A stretch of DNA of 64,000 nt, taken from NCBI GenBank assembly GCA_018881555.1, contig JACAXG010000012.1:2768736-2832735 (forward strand), given 5' to 3'. The notes below the pieces were generated by a model that saw nothing but the letters and a program-made list of their open reading frames with translations, was not told where the DNA came from and searched no databases. Positions 1 to 12,125 of this stretch are shown here, in pieces; the first letter of the stretch is position 1; each line of letters starts with the position of its first letter. The translations under genes were made by a program, and so were the position numbers. This DNA comes from Amblyornis subalaris (lineage: Eukaryota > Chordata > Aves > Passeriformes > Ptilonorhynchidae).

Positions 1-1485
1 GCTGGGGAGCAAATCCAAGAATATTTTCAGTGCTCAGTCCCTTTTACCCACCTCTGCACATCTTGTTTCCCACCTGCTGTGTGACACATTAGCCATAACT
101 TGTTCCCCTCTTGCACGACTGCACAAGACACTGTGGTTTGGCTCTATACTTCTAACAACATTATTGACAAAGCAATGCTCCAAAACTATAACGACAAGCT
201 GTTGTAGCACTTATTTACAGAATAGCATGTGCTTTTCAGATACACCATGCTTCTATTGGTTTTGGAGCTGTTACTCACACAACATATTTAACCAGCACTA
301 ACAGAGTACAAAAAACGTGCAATTGAGAATCCAGGAGAACAATTGGGACCATTACAACCTCATGTACACAAGCACAGCACAATACTACAGCAAGTAGTAC
401 CTGTGTCTTACTTGCATGCCCTGTTTTACTTCATTATCTGATTGTTACGTTATTATTGCAAAAAAAGTTAACCCAGAACCCAAAGCAATGGACAACACTT
501 TACAGTCTGTTTTTTAACAAAACTGTTTTTAACTAAACAGTGTTGCCTACAAGATAAGATTAAAAATATTCCAGTTCTTGGAAAAGTATAAAAATTAGGC
601 ATCAAAACAGGTCAGATACTTACATATATCTTTTTGATGTGCTCATATGATAGGAGAGCAGATTGATAAAGGACAGAAGAAATGCTAAATATGCACCATG
701 ACAAACAGTGAAAAATTAAGTATTGTAACTAACATTAATTACACTCTAGTAAGATGAATAGGCTGCTCATCATTAATGAGAATGTACACCTTTGTCTAAG
801 TTTCACATCTACCTGTGATAAATGTGCTAACAGTGATAAAATACATCATAGTAACATTTGAATTAACAGCACACTAATAGATTGACATACAAGTATGAAT
901 AAAGCATTTAATCATAAGCATTATACCACACCCAACAGCAAATTTTCTTTTTTGCATATATATCAAGTAAAATGGATAAACATTACAATTTTATTTTAGT
1001 TTATGCTGAGATAATGTAACGGTGTTACCTCATACTATCCTAATATTTGTAATCCAGATTATTAGATACTTACATGGTGGCTTTTGGGAGACACTCAGGC
1101 AGTTTAATTAAACAGTAAGGGGGACTTCTGAATAGAAAGGGTGGGCCTTGATCTCAGGACAAACTACCCACTGACTCTTGCCCATATGGCAGGGATGGAA
1201 TATTCAAACAATTTTCACGATGGGTTGACTTCAATGCCTATTAAAGGATTACTTTAATTTACGCTTAATGAAAATCAAAGCAAGCCTGCTAGATTACAGT
1301 TCTTATCTATATATACAGTAGTCTTCCTCTCCTGTGTTTCCAGTGCTTTTTTCCTGGCAGGGAGGCAGAGGGGTGATTGAGCTGGGCATGCAGCAGGAAT
1401 GGCCAACGCTGCTTCCTGTGCCTGTGGCGCACAGAGCTGCAGGCACCTGAGGCCTTCCCATTTTGGAGGAGCTGGGATGTGCAGC
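1..1485. other. AT-rich non-coding stretch
   Basis: I see no exon, repeat family or RNA gene. The last exon of the dynein pseudogene might lie here or beyond the window edge, but I could not recognise it. Confidence 0.4.
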
Positions 1486-1590
1486 TGCCATGCCATGCCG
1501 TGCCGTGCCGTGCCGTGCCGTGCCGTGCCGTGCCGTGCCGTGCCGTGCCGTGCCTTATTATGCTATGCCTCGCCATGCCATGCCATGCCT
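1486..1590. repeat. Pentanucleotide array (TGCCG)n with TGCCA/TGCTA flanks
   Basis: Eleven perfect TGCCG units (1496-1550) are bordered by degenerate TGCCA, TGCTA and CGCCA units. It is a CpG-dense tract in otherwise AT-rich DNA. The long open frames over it, in several phases on both strands, are repeat artefacts encoding ARHGT- or PCRAV-type repeats. Confidence 0.95.
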
Positions 1591-1699
1591 CCACAGCAGC
1601 CCTACGGGGAAGGTCCCCCCGGTGACAATGCCAGACCACTGTCCCTGTTCACTCACTGCTGGGCCTGGAAGCTCCTCCTGTTTCTCTGGGAAGGGCCAC

Positions 1700-1830
1700 C
1701 TTGCAGCCCAGCTATGTTACTTAATGCCACCACTGAGAGAGCACACAGAAATGCCCGTGCTCTGTTCCAGGGACCCAGCGAGGGCCGAGCAGACACTCCA
1801 GCTGAGGAGCTGTACGAGGCAGCTGGAAGT
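1700..1830 (-). pseudogene. Possible dynein pseudogene block: GARWDTQTGVIAEAR
   Basis: Bases at 1788-1801 (complement CTGGAGTGTCTGCT) fit the TGVIAE codons. The frame AASYSSSAGVSARPSLG runs parallel to GARWDTQTGVIAEARLKE. The area is GC-rich and beside a pentamer array, so chance similarity is a real possibility. The last exon and stop were not found. Confidence 0.3.
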
Positions 1831-2469
1831 GCAAATTCGTCACACTGCTCCAGCATCTCGCTGTTCTCCCCTGGCAGAAGAGCCTTTGGCGCCCTGGCTG
1901 ACCAGTGACGGATGTTTGGCACAGAGCCAGAGTGCACAGGCAATAACTGGCACAATCATTCTTCCTCACTCATGGCCAAGGCTGCAAGCATGGCTGGGAA
2001 GGGAAAGGACTGGATTTCACTGTCCATCTTCTCTTGTGCACTGTTTCCAAAGTCTCTACTTCAATTAAGAGCTTGACAGGCGGTGATGAGAAAGCAGAAG
2101 GAAGGAGAACAGGAAGAATCTGCTGGCTCAGTAGCAGCAAGCAGGGCTCTGCTACGGGTAAAACTAACAAACGGTGTAAAGACCAGCTGTAATTCACAGA
2201 ACAAACATTGTGAATTAGTTAAACATTGCCATGAGGGAATTGTTTTAGCCTAATAGTTTCCTGAAGATCATTCAAACAGTGCAAGCTCATCAGTGTATTT
2301 TTAATGCAATTAAACAGATGGTTTAAAATACTTTAATTACTGCCAGGGCTCACCTAGGCTGTGCAGAAGATGACATTGGACTTGTGTAGTGCCTGATATA
2401 AAGTGCTGATCTAAAATACTGAGACACATTATACAAGCAATGTATGAATACTCAAGCCCAATTAATCCA

Positions 2470-2570
2470 TCTGCATGGACCACAAAAAGGTTCTGCAGGT
2501 CAACAAGCCTATGGGCACAAGTGAAAAATTGTGTTTTCTGTCATTCTTGTAAACCGCTCTGTGCTGAGAC
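2470..2570 (-). pseudogene. Dynein pseudogene block: WLAGFFNPQSFLTAIMQS
   Basis: The minus-strand frame reads IGLLTCRTFLWSMQMD, parallel to AGFFNPQSFLTAIMQSM with one residue missing. Nucleotides at 2478-2509 support it. Upstream residues NFSLVP resemble TDFALPTT. This is the conserved C-terminal domain of axonemal dyneins. Confidence 0.45.
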
Positions 2571-3084
2571 AGCTTGTGCTGGTTGTCTGCTGGGGGAAAG
2601 CACAGCAACATTCCAGGGGGAAGGAAGTGCAGAACAAGGCAGGCACACATGCTCAGAGCACTTCAGTCTAGCTTTTCTCTTCTATCTAAACTGACAGATC
2701 TCTCCATGAGAACTGGAAGTCTTGAAAACTAACATAGGGATTTCAAACTGTTTGTATGTTTTATACCATTCTACTGCCACACCAGCAAGCAAGCCAGCGA
2801 GATAATACAGTATGACTGTACTGGTAGCTGCCATACTCACATTGAAAGCATGTATTTTCTTCTTTGTTACACTAAATGGTACATTACCTTGTTTTTCTTT
2901 NCATTCCAGCTGGCAACTTATTGATTAGGGGAACACTTCTGAGCTTCTCCCTCATGCAATAACCTTTATAATTTCACATTTCTAAATGCTAAAAGCACAC
3001 TAATGCAAGTGGGAAGAGTTTCCTCTGCTATTTCACATACTTAAGGAGAAGATGTTATCAATTCATATGCTTTACTCTAGAAGT

Positions 3085-3235
3085 GCTTTGCAAAGGCAAT
3101 AAGTATTATTATTTTCATTTTAGCAAGAAGGAAAACGGCACACAGATTGCCCAAGGTCACCCTGAAGATCAGTGAGAGAACCAGGATTAAATTCAGATCT
3201 TTTGGGTCTCTGTGCAGAGACTCTTCTGCCTAGCT
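3085..3235 (-). mobile_element. MIR-type SINE fragment
   Basis: The plus strand reads TATTATTATTTTCATTTTAG, then CACAGATTGCCCAAGGTCAC, then AACCAGGATTAAATTCAG. This is the complement of a MIR core and its tRNA-related head. Confidence 0.65.
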
Positions 3236-4284
3236 ATTTTTGGAAGGTCAGAAGCCTCCAAATGAAGCATGGCCATAATACACAACCCATTCTCACAGTC
3301 TAAAAATAATTTATGACATTCAAAATATTTTTTCTCTAGTATTTTTAATGGCTATAACTATGAAGCGAGTTCTTTGCAATAGCAAAAGAAGAGCTGAAAG
3401 AAGCAAAATTTTAAAATTTCGAGCCTAAGAAATTTATACTGTTTTAACCCCTACCTCCTGGACTCTAATGATGTTAACAACTCAAGCACTGTGTGCAGGG
3501 GCCACTGAAATTTTCTTGCACAAGTTTTGCATTGAACTCTGGGTCATGGAGATAATCTTCTTTTACAGTTTTAACACTAACTGCAGAAATATATTTCTTA
3601 TCAAAATTAATACAGTTTTGCAGAAATCCATCTACCTAAATATTAAAAAAGGAAACAGTGTGTGGAGATTTACTAATCAGGTAATAAAATTTGAAGCTTG
3701 TGGAAATTTCAATATGTTCCACAAAAATACCAACTTGATAAATCATGAGTCAGTACCAGAAGTGGTAAAAAATTATTCAAAACAGTTTTTCATATGTATT
3801 TTGATTATTAGCTTGGATACTTCTTCTGACACTAAATCTCCTCTTCTTTCCAAACCTTCCCTTTAATGAAGCTTATTGTTACCTGAAAATATAAGTCTTT
3901 CTTTACTAATAAATTGTCCCCCACTCTTTTTCCATATCTCCCTTACATAAACACAGTATCCTGGGGCTTAATTAGTAAAACCCAAAAATCGTATCAGTGT
4001 GGACAAAATTAAATAAGTGACCTTACACACAAAGAAAGCAAAATGTAGTGACGTATTTTGTTATTTTTAGTTTTTGTTACATAGAAAAAAGTAGCTACAA
4101 ATTCTGGAGGACAACCTGGGGGATTCTTGAAGTTTTACTTCAGTAAGACTGTCAACACACAGCATGTAACACTCAGTTCTGGCTTTTACTTTGCATTAAA
4201 AACTCACTGACCTCAGTATGTTCAGACTAAATTCAGGATACTATTTTCCCATGGCTGCTATTGCTATTTTCAAACGGATAGGTA

Positions 4285-4410
4285 ATGCTCATTTTTTTAA
4301 GCTCACAGTTTTGAGAATCTTTAGTATTAGGCATGACCTTTTTATGCTTGTTCTCTGATCTCAAGTCTTCTGAGCAATCTAGCAATTTGCTAACAACAGC
4401 CTCAACAGAG
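4285..4410 (-). pseudogene. Dynein pseudogene block: KVKAVLDDILE..FQECERMNIL
   Basis: The minus strand reads VEAVVSKLLDCSED, parallel to VKAVLDDILEKIPE. It ends QNCELKKMSIT, parallel to FQECERMNILT, with the bases AACTGTGAGC at 4301-4310. A six-base insertion lies inside the last motif. Confidence 0.45.
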
Positions 4411-5604
4411 AAAAAATAAGACAAAATTTTCATTCTACATGCAAACTATGCAAACATTGTATATCTCAAGAATGTGTTTTGCAATGACTGTTTTAAATGT
4501 CTGTGATCCTGGAGATATTCTAGTTGTTCCAGGATATGAGAAACAATTCATCTCTGGACACAAACAGTATTTAATTGGACTAATGGCTGATTTACTAACA
4601 TAAACTCCACTTAAAACTTGCAGCAATTAATTTTTGTTATTCACCAGGGACTGTTGTTTATCAGAAATCGATCAGTAAGAAACCAAAGTGACAAAATATT
4701 TTCAATTCATTACTTTGCAGAAGCATAACTTTTCAATGTTTAATCTAAATGATGTATTAACTCCAGTGGGTCAATCAGTAACGTAATTTTAAGCAACAAC
4801 TTGATTTGTCTTACTTTCGTCATTGATCAATAGATGAAACTGAGTCTTTCAAGTAGTGGCATGAATAATCCCTGGGGTAGAACTGATTGCAAAACTATTA
4901 ATGAGCAATAACTTGGGATAAACTAGAACTCCACCTATGCAGTAGTCAAGATATGATCTTCATACATAGGGTTTCCTGACTTCTTTTGTATTCCTCCATG
5001 GGACTTCTGCAGAAAAATATGTGTGCAAGCCTGCACTGATACTGCCTTAAAGCATATGGGAAGACAAACAGCTGAAACCCCATACTCCTTTGGGGCATGC
5101 CGCAGTTCTATGGTGAGCTATGACTGTCACTTATTTTACTTTTTAATTTCAGTATGTTGACACTTTGTGTGGCTATCAACAATTTTCCAGTCACTCCTTC
5201 TGTTTCAAGACTGAGGTTGCATTCTCAAAGATACAGATAGTGACATCTGGACNTGTTGAAACCTAAGCATGTGTTCCCCCACACCTCCGTCTCAAACAAT
5301 TTTAGAGCAGTAAGGACCAATACCACAAACCTTTGATTTTCCATTGCCACAAGGAGGACAGAGAAATCTGTGAAGTGTATATTATTATCTTCTTCACCTC
5401 AGAGCTGTCTATCACATTTTTGTAATTACTCTGTCCCTTACAACACCATCAAATGAAAGAGGCAGAGCTGGTATGTTTACATCCTAAATCAGAACAGAAT
5501 TTTGCAGTCTAATATAATNGGAAGTGTGTCTTTTTCCTGATGTGTCTTGATCTCCTTCTATTTATACTTTTCAATCATTTAACTTTAGATAACCTAGGCT
5601 AGGC

Positions 5605-5740
5605 AGTGCGGAGCTGGAGAAAAGAGCAGAGACCGGAGGCTGGAACACAGCTCTGACACTAAGTCTGCCATGCTGTGATTGCAGTATTGCTACTGGGAAC
5701 TGTCACAACACCACTCACGGAAACTGTAACTTCACCCACC
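5605..5740 (+). mobile_element. Possible MIR-type remnant
   Basis: GAGGCTGGAACACAGCTCTG followed by ACACTAAGTCTGCCATGCTG resembles the MIR head. The core that should follow is barely recognisable. Confidence 0.28.
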
Positions 5741-6637
5741 TGAAGGCATCCAGTGCGTCATCCTGTCTTGTTCTCAGCCTAACCCATGGGTAGGTCTTGT
5801 GCAGTTACACTGCTGCTGGCAACTAGAAGGGAAATCCACGGTATTTTATCTCCCATGAAAGCTTCTGAAAATGTTTGCATGTTCCATTTCAGGGATGTGG
5901 GGCACAAAGAAAATGTTTTCTCTTCTAGGAAATTTAGTATCTATATGTTAAAGATCATTTAGCATTAATGAAAAAAATTTTTTTCTCTCCATAATTAGCA
6001 GCTATTGATATATAACAACTGAAAGGCTTTGAAACCTTATTCTCTATTCTGTATCTCATCAGAGCTATTAAAGAACGACTGAGGATTGGAACCTTAAGCT
6101 GAGTAGGTAGGATTCAATCTACCTGTGCCATTTCACAAAGCAAGGCTTCAACTTTAAAATGTGCTGGTGCTTAACTGAGCCTCAGAACTTGCAAAAGCTG
6201 CAAAGGATGCTGTGTTGAAACTGAATGTTTGGTGCCTGACACTATCAGGTACACGAAATTCATCAGCATGATGAGTGTTACCGTGTGCAGCATCAATAGC
6301 CATCTTTCTTACATGGTATGAAATTAATCCTTCACTTGAAGCAACTTTCTCTTGGTCACTATATCTTATTTCTTGGTGACAAATGAACAGGATGTGCTAC
6401 AGAGGAATTCAGCACAAAGGAGATGAGGCAATGTAAACAGACATGCTGTAAACCTCCCACTGCCTACCTCTTTGGCATTTCAGCACTGCTGTCACCAGCT
6501 GCTCAGACAAATGATAAAAGTTAATATTTCCCAAGCCTCAAACAAAGCAAACAGGAGCTTTTTTCCCTTTTCACATATGGGCTTTATTTGGGAATTGCAG
6601 GCCTCCAAGGTGTGGCAAGAACAGGGTACACTGTTGA

Positions 6638-6674
6638 GTAGGCACTGGCTACTCTTATGAGTAGTAATGCCTAC
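6638..6674. repeat. Imperfect inverted repeat (hairpin)
   Basis: GTAGGCA pairs with TGCCTAC and CTACTC with GAGTAG around a TTAT loop, with small unpaired CTGG and TAA bulges. It may be a remnant of an old palindromic interspersed repeat. No terminator or RNA-gene context was seen. Confidence 0.5.
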
Positions 6675-6824
6675 TAGTAGAATAATGCCCAGTTAAGGTA
6701 CATTGCAGCGAGTGAGGCTGAACACTGAGTTCTCAGCCTGTGGCTGTCTGACGCAGTCCAGTCCAAACAAACCTGATAATGACAGCTCTCTTAAGAGCTG
6801 TCACAGCATCACATTAATAGTACA

Positions 6825-6927
6825 CATTTGACTGAAATTTCTGAAGCTTCTTTGGAGAAAGATTTTCTGTGGCACCCATCTGAGGAATCTGGGTTTTTTG
6901 ACACACATCTTGGAGCCTTTATATTTC
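6825..6927 (-). pseudogene. Dynein pseudogene exon: LAPGF..GYHEYID segment
   Basis: The acceptor AGTATGTTTTTAG has its AG at 6928-6929. The exon frame reads KAPRCVSKNPDSSDGCHRKS, parallel to LAPGFQIPPNLDYKGYHEYI. AP, G and H are in register. Similarity is low outside those positions. Confidence 0.38.
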
Positions 6928-7474
6928 CTAAAAACATACTGACATTTAAGAAGTGTATTCTTTGGCAATATTTAAATATGTCACATTTTGCAGAAATAAG
7001 ATGGTAAAGGTGCTTGCAATTCACTTGGGAACATTTTTTGAATTTGACAAGCTCCTGCTATTTCTGTGATCTTTGGTATTTTCTTGAAATAGCAGTAGAA
7101 AACCTATGCCTAGCAATAAAACCTCATTTAGGTGGATTGTTCAAATAAATCACATTTCTCACATGTGCTCACAACATTTTTTCAGTTACCTTCTCCAGGT
7201 GTATATTTGCAGTTTTCCAGCCTCAGTCCTCTGGAGACAGACACAAGGCTCCACACTGCTGCATCATATTGGTTATAACTTGAGTAGGTTCAGGAAAGTT
7301 CCCAACTCCATCAGGTTTACCTAAAAGCTGACAAGATGACAAAGCTCTGTTGTAAGAAGTATAGATCCAGAACTTTCAACTGAGGGAAAAAAAAATCTGA
7401 TAATTCTACCACAGAGCAAGAAAGAGNGACATTACTAAATATAAAATACTTAAGGCAGCATTTTCTGCATTAAG

Positions 7475-7575
7475 AGCAGTCAGCTTTAGCAAGGTCATCT
7501 TCAGACTTGTTGCTGTTTCTAACTTTTGCCTGACTAGCAACAACCTGCTAAATATCACACCTCCATTTTCACACC
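7475..7575 (-). pseudogene. Dynein pseudogene block: GDLTISINVLYNYLEAN..WDDLRYLF
   Basis: The minus-strand frame reads GVIFSRLLLVRQKLETATS, parallel without gaps to DLTISINVLYNYLEANPK. The bases GATGACCTTGC at 7490-7500 fit the DDLR codons. It directly follows the WNRSYPFN block in gene order. Confidence 0.42.
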
Positions 7576-8159
7576 TACTGCAGTCGTGCTGCATGGCACA
7601 CAATGATTAGAAACAGATGTATTTACAGCCCAATGAAACCAACACATTTACAACCTAGTCCAGCTCAGGAAACTCCTCAACTTCAAATTCACTTACACAG
7701 GTGCAAATGACAGCCTATTTAACACTTGATTTAAATGTCAAGGTTTTACAAATTAAAGAGACTTATTAAACATGCCATACTTCTAGCTCTGAAGGATACC
7801 TTTTCTATATGAAAGATTTTTGAGTAGTCTATGCAGTTAAATAAAAACATAATTTTGACATCTTAAAATTTAAGCATTATCATTCCAGGAAAAATTGAGG
7901 CATACTAACTGTCAGTCACAAATAGGATGAATTTGTATATTTGTAAATGAACAGGCTATTTGTTAATGCAATAGTGTGAGTATGTGAAATCTGTAACATA
8001 CTGCCTTCTCTAATATTTTGCATTTCTTATTTCCATTAACACTCTATGAATACCCAGCCCAAAAGGACAGAGAAGTGCTATGAGGATGGCTGTCACCAAC
8101 ATCAGTATTGCTGACAAATGCCTGGCATTTCAATCAGAGGGAAGGCATGCACTGGACAG

Positions 8160-8245
8160 AATGAACCAATGGGAATTGATTCCCAACCAGATGCTGTGCC
8201 AAATCACTTGAATTTCTGCCCAGTGGCAATTGTGCAATAGCTGGA
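8160..8245 (-). pseudogene. Dynein pseudogene block: [24 protein letters not shown]
   Basis: Minus-strand bases from 8240 down to 8160 follow the codons of this very conserved dynein signature. CTATT, then GGCAGAAA, GATTTGGCACAG, GGTTGGGAATCAATTCCC and TTGGTTCA are all recognisable. Small indels break the frame, so no open frame marks it. It is one of the clearest nucleotide-level matches. Confidence 0.6.
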
Positions 8246-9210
8246 AGTTTGGATGCACATCCCTCATTGTGAGTATGGTCATACTAAAAAGGGTGAATTA
8301 AATCAATACAAAGCTGCTTTCAGTTGGATGTGAGGGCTAGCAGAAATGTGTTCCAGTTCAAAGCAGGGGAGCAGACAGTGACACTTGTTATTAAACACTA
8401 GCTGGCAAACATGACACAAAGAAGAGACCTGAGGCAGCAGTCTCCATTTCGATGGGATGTGTATCACTGATGGAGGAAATCAAGATTCTACCCTGTTTCC
8501 GAGATTCCTCATCTCTTTTGGCAGCAAAGGTGGAACTGGGGGAACTGAGTGAGGGGACACAGCACCACAAGGCAGAGAAGCCATATGCTCTACTCTCTGC
8601 TTTATCTTTAAAGTGAAGAGAGTAGACATTGCAGGTACAGAATCTTCTGTAAATCAGTCCAAAGGAACAGATTTTGCCAGTACAACATTACTTTCAAAGT
8701 GCTTACCAGAAGCTTTATTTGGGGTACAAAGCTGAGGCCCTCTCCCTGACCTCATACCTCTGATACAGAGGTAGACTTGCCATTGTGACCTCTTCTATCA
8801 GTAATGAAGGAAGGGAGCAGATTATCTTGTTCAGAAGTGAGGCCCTAAAAAATAAACATTGATCCACAGGTATTCATATAGTAGAAATTCCTGATAAAAT
8901 GTGCTTACTCCACATATCACCTAAAGCCTGTAGCTAGGCCAGCTGTGAGTTAAGTTACTCACTTTTACTCCTGTTCTGAGAACATCATCTCCCAGAAAAC
9001 AGCTGTGGAACAAAGAGGATGAAAGCACTGGTCCTGCAACTCCCATCCCAGGTGGATACAACTTGAGCTATACGAGTATTAATGAATAAATCACCATCTA
9101 TACATAAGTATGTATGTGTAGATGTAAATATTATTATGTAGGTTTATATGTGCTCCAGTGTATTTACATTTTCTTCATACAAGACATCAGCTCAGTTCCA
9201 TTTTATGTGG
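8246..9210. other. Pseudogene intron
   Basis: The GHWVILQNIHLV and SAEPAPSP segments should lie between 8.25 and 10.45 kb but I could not identify them. They are deleted or too diverged to read by eye. Confidence 0.35.
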
Positions 9211-9215
9211 ATGTT

Positions 9216-9783
9216 TGCCCTGGTTTAGTTAATTTTCCTACAAACAGCTGGTACAGCACTGTGTTTTGGATTTACTATAAGACTCTTGTTGACAACATGA
9301 TGTTTTGGTTGCTATGTAATGCTTACTCCAAGTCAAGGACATTTCGGTGTCTCGTGCTCTGCTGGGGAAGAGCTGCACAAGGAGCTGGTGGGGCATGGCC
9401 AGGACAGGTGACATGAACTGGTNAAAGGGATATTCCATACCACAGAATGTCATGGACAGTGTATAAAGTGGAGGAGTTGGACATGAGGGGCCAATCACTC
9501 CTGGGGGATGGGCTGGGCCTCGGTCAGCTGGTGGAGAGCGACTGTATCGGGCATCACTTGTGTTTCTTGGTTTTTTTTCTCTGTCCTTTTTCCTATTATT
9601 ATCATTATTATGATGATATTTTAATGTATTTAAATTATTAAACTATGGGTATCTCAACCCACAGGTTCTACCTTTTTTTCTGATTCTCCTCCCCATTCTT
9701 CCATAGGGAGGCAGGAGGGGAGGGAAGGGGATGAGAGAGTGGCTGCATGGAACTTAATTGTGGACCTGAGTTAAACCATGACA
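9216..9783 (+). mobile_element. Solo LTR of an avian endogenous retrovirus (ERVL-like), 568 bp
   Basis: It starts TGCCCTGGTTT and ends ACCATGACA. It is flanked by a perfect 5-bp duplication, ATGTT, at 9211-9215 and 9784-9788. Inside are the GGGATATTCCATACCA block, a TATA box (GTATAAAG, 9461-9468) and an ATTAAA polyadenylation signal (9637-9642), followed by the TCTCAACCCACAGG segment typical of this common avian LTR. No internal retroviral sequence lies beside it, so it arose by LTR-LTR recombination. It sits in a dynein pseudogene intron, in antisense orientation to that gene. About 14 bp near the 5' end are missing compared with the family form I remember. The family name is not certain. 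Confidence 0.9.
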
Positions 9784-10449
9784 ATGTTAATAGAAATATG
9801 TATGTTCTGTTCTTCATTGTTATCTGTGACGACTTTTCCTTTACGAAGATTTTCTATGTACTATCCTATTTCGTCAATCTGTGCCTTGGTGTCTTTGTTT
9901 TTCTGATGAAGTTCTCTCTCCCAAACAGCAAGCTTAGACCTCAGCTCTTCCACCTAAATTATGGAAGAGAATTGGTAATTAAGTTTTAACAAGATTTAAA
10001 TGATATTAAAACCAGACTGTTAAAAGGAGACACTGCCTTGGGCTTTGTTGTAAATTTGTATAATTATTTTTAGTCCTCTGGAGGATNCATGATTATGTTT
10101 CTGTATTTATAAAAATACTGCCCTAGAGGCATGAAAATGAATTTTATAGTCCACTGATTTGCATATTAATGTCAGTCTTATGGTGTCAAATGTATTTTTT
10201 AGCAAATAAATGTCCATGACAATTATCAAAATTTCCAAAGAATTTTATAATATATTTGACTTGGATTAATTAATTTACTTTTTTTTAAAGATGTGCTGAA
10301 AACACAAAATAAGAAAGCCAGTACAGCACATCATAAACATATAAGAGAGGAATGAACCAGATGAACCAAACAAAACATGTATGGATTTTTAACAGTTTTG
10401 AATGATAATAGTTTTCGTAAATAAGCATTAAATGATGACTCAGGTTCTG

Positions 10450-10580
10450 ATCCAAAGTTCTTTAAAGACACTTGGTCTGAAGATTTTTGACGGTACAGTT
10501 CTGTATTTTTGCCTTCCTACAGAAACATAATCACTGGGAAAACCATTCTCTTGATCAAGTGTCCTTATACACTTTTCAGA
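10450..10580 (-). pseudogene. Dynein pseudogene exon: AAA6 (DPLKDVE..LGFTIDNG..SLGQGQE)
   Basis: A strong acceptor, CCCTGTTTTTCATTCTCAG (AG at 10581-10582), precedes SEKCIRTLDQENGFPSDY and VSVGRQK. The family has DPLKDVEALGKKLGFTIDNG and VSLGQGQE. The GGTTTT...GATTATG stretch agrees at about 16 of 19 bases with the expected codons. The LHN segment is deleted. Confidence 0.52.
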
Positions 10581-11860
10581 CTGAGAATGAAAAACAGGGA
10601 TAAAAGATATTACTTGCTGCGGTCCCAAATCATAATTAGAAGCTGGAACTGTAATGTTTGAAGCTTGTACCACCAGTAGAGCAAAAGTTCTGGTTTAATG
10701 GTGGAAGATCATGGAAGTAGAGCCATCTCTTCCATTCTGCTACATACAAGAAACAGTAGTTAGGTTAAGGTTTATTGTTCTCATCCATAAATCTACCATT
10801 AAAAATCCTAGTAAATTCACAGTTGTTTTTGTCCCTTATTTGTCTTGCATTTCATAATTTTAAAGAGGCATTTTGGAAGACAGAAATCCTATGCCGAAAG
10901 TGCTAAGTAAAGGTATAGGCTTTTGGAGCTTGTCTAAACAATACAGAATAACAGTAACAATATTGTACCACTTCATGATCCAGTCCTGTTACATATACGT
11001 GGACAAAATTCTTACCAGCACTCAGTCAAAAGACAATGAACTCAATGAGAGATTTTTTTGTGCATGGATGGAAAAATTACAATCATAGTTAATAGTAATC
11101 CATTTTGTTGTCAAGGTAAATCCATTGGCCTTGCAGTTTATCTCCCCATGGAACTAATGTATTGTCAGATGAAATAATGTGTTATTATCACTACAATAAT
11201 TATCATTGTAATAATCTTAAACAATTATTTGGATTAGAAACCTGTCATATTGTCCAAGTTTATGAGGAGACCTAAATACAAGTTCTGTGATTTTTCCTCT
11301 CGGTAGAAAAGAGATGCTTGCTGTGTGCCAAAAACTATAAGAGAAAGTGCCATCTCAGGGTCTGATAGTAGCAGATAAGGTTTATTTTACAAAAATCATC
11401 GAGTGCTAGTCAACTGCTGGCTCAGGGAAACACTTGTTAGGCCATAAATGAGCTGATTGCATGTTCAGAACTACAATTTCCATGAAGTCTCATTCAAGGA
11501 GATATTAATAATCATTACATAACTGTAACAAAACGGTGTCACAGAGGGAACATACACCTGACACTCTCCACCAGTCCCTTGCAACTCCTGATATACGGAC
11601 ATTTTCCCCATATACTTGTTAGCCAGAATATTTAGAGGTGAAATTACTTCAAAAATAAATACAATATGATAAAATAACATATGAGCAGTCAAGACTGAGC
11701 AAAATATTTTTATGATGCTTCAAGGTTGATTGCCAGTCATGTATATAATCTTGGGAATAAAACAAGGTGATCTGAAGAAGCAAGCACAGAAAATTCTTGT
11801 TTTTTTTTTTTTTTTAAATCAAGGAATCTTTGGTAAGTTATTGAGATCATTTGCACTTGT

Positions 11861-11896
11861 AATTTTGTACCCACAATCAATTTTGTACCCACAACT
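11861..11896 (+). repeat. 18-bp tandem duplication
   Basis: The unit AATTTTGTACCCACAATC (11861-11878) is repeated as AATTTTGTACCCACAACT (11879-11896) with two end differences. It is a recent local slippage event. Confidence 0.85.
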
Positions 11897-11989
11897 GCAG
11901 GAACTAAATTACAGATATGATTTTATAGAACTTATCCTTGCAAGTGCTAAGCATAGGCTTTGAGATGAACGGCAGGCAGGGGTGGAAAA

Positions 11990-12125
11990 CACCCAGCTGC
12001 TTGGGGTACCAAAGGTGAAGAGAGCAACTGATGGGACTGGCAATGGATCAGATAGGAGCACACAATCTCTACCCAATCCAGTACGAAGTCTGCCAGTCAA
12101 GGGTCCTCTTCAAAAATCTGTGATT
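11990..12125 (-). pseudogene. Dynein pseudogene block: AAA6 (EGRSVELSKSYEES..FFILSP)
   Basis: The minus-strand frame reads GRDCVLLSDPLPVPSVALFT, resembling GRSVELSKSYEESSPSTSIF. The bases AGTCCCATCAG at 12029-12039 fit SPST. Upstream bases resemble FVEEKMGSKF. The plus strand here is open and ends at CTACAG/GTATGG, which imitates an exon in the other direction. I read that as a shadow. Confidence 0.42.

Larger units (their letters stand above)
4411..6824. other. Pseudogene intron
   Basis: Apart from a doubtful MIR remnant at 5605-5740 and the hairpin at 6638-6674, nothing was recognised. The dynein part for the GLHPNAEIGFLT segment should be here but was not found. Confidence 0.35.

Noticed and set aside
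1307..1908. Several overlapping frames of 80-200 codons around the pentamer array
   Set aside because: They run through (TGCCG)n in all phases on both strands and encode the repeat itself.
9114..9641. Small plus- and minus-strand frames across 9.1-9.6 kb
   Set aside because: They fall mostly in the solo LTR, and no retroviral gene motif is present.
11961..12114. A plus-strand open stretch ending CTACAG/GTATGG
   Set aside because: The minus strand fits dynein AAA6 in order, so this is probably its complement. No protein family was recognised on the plus strand.
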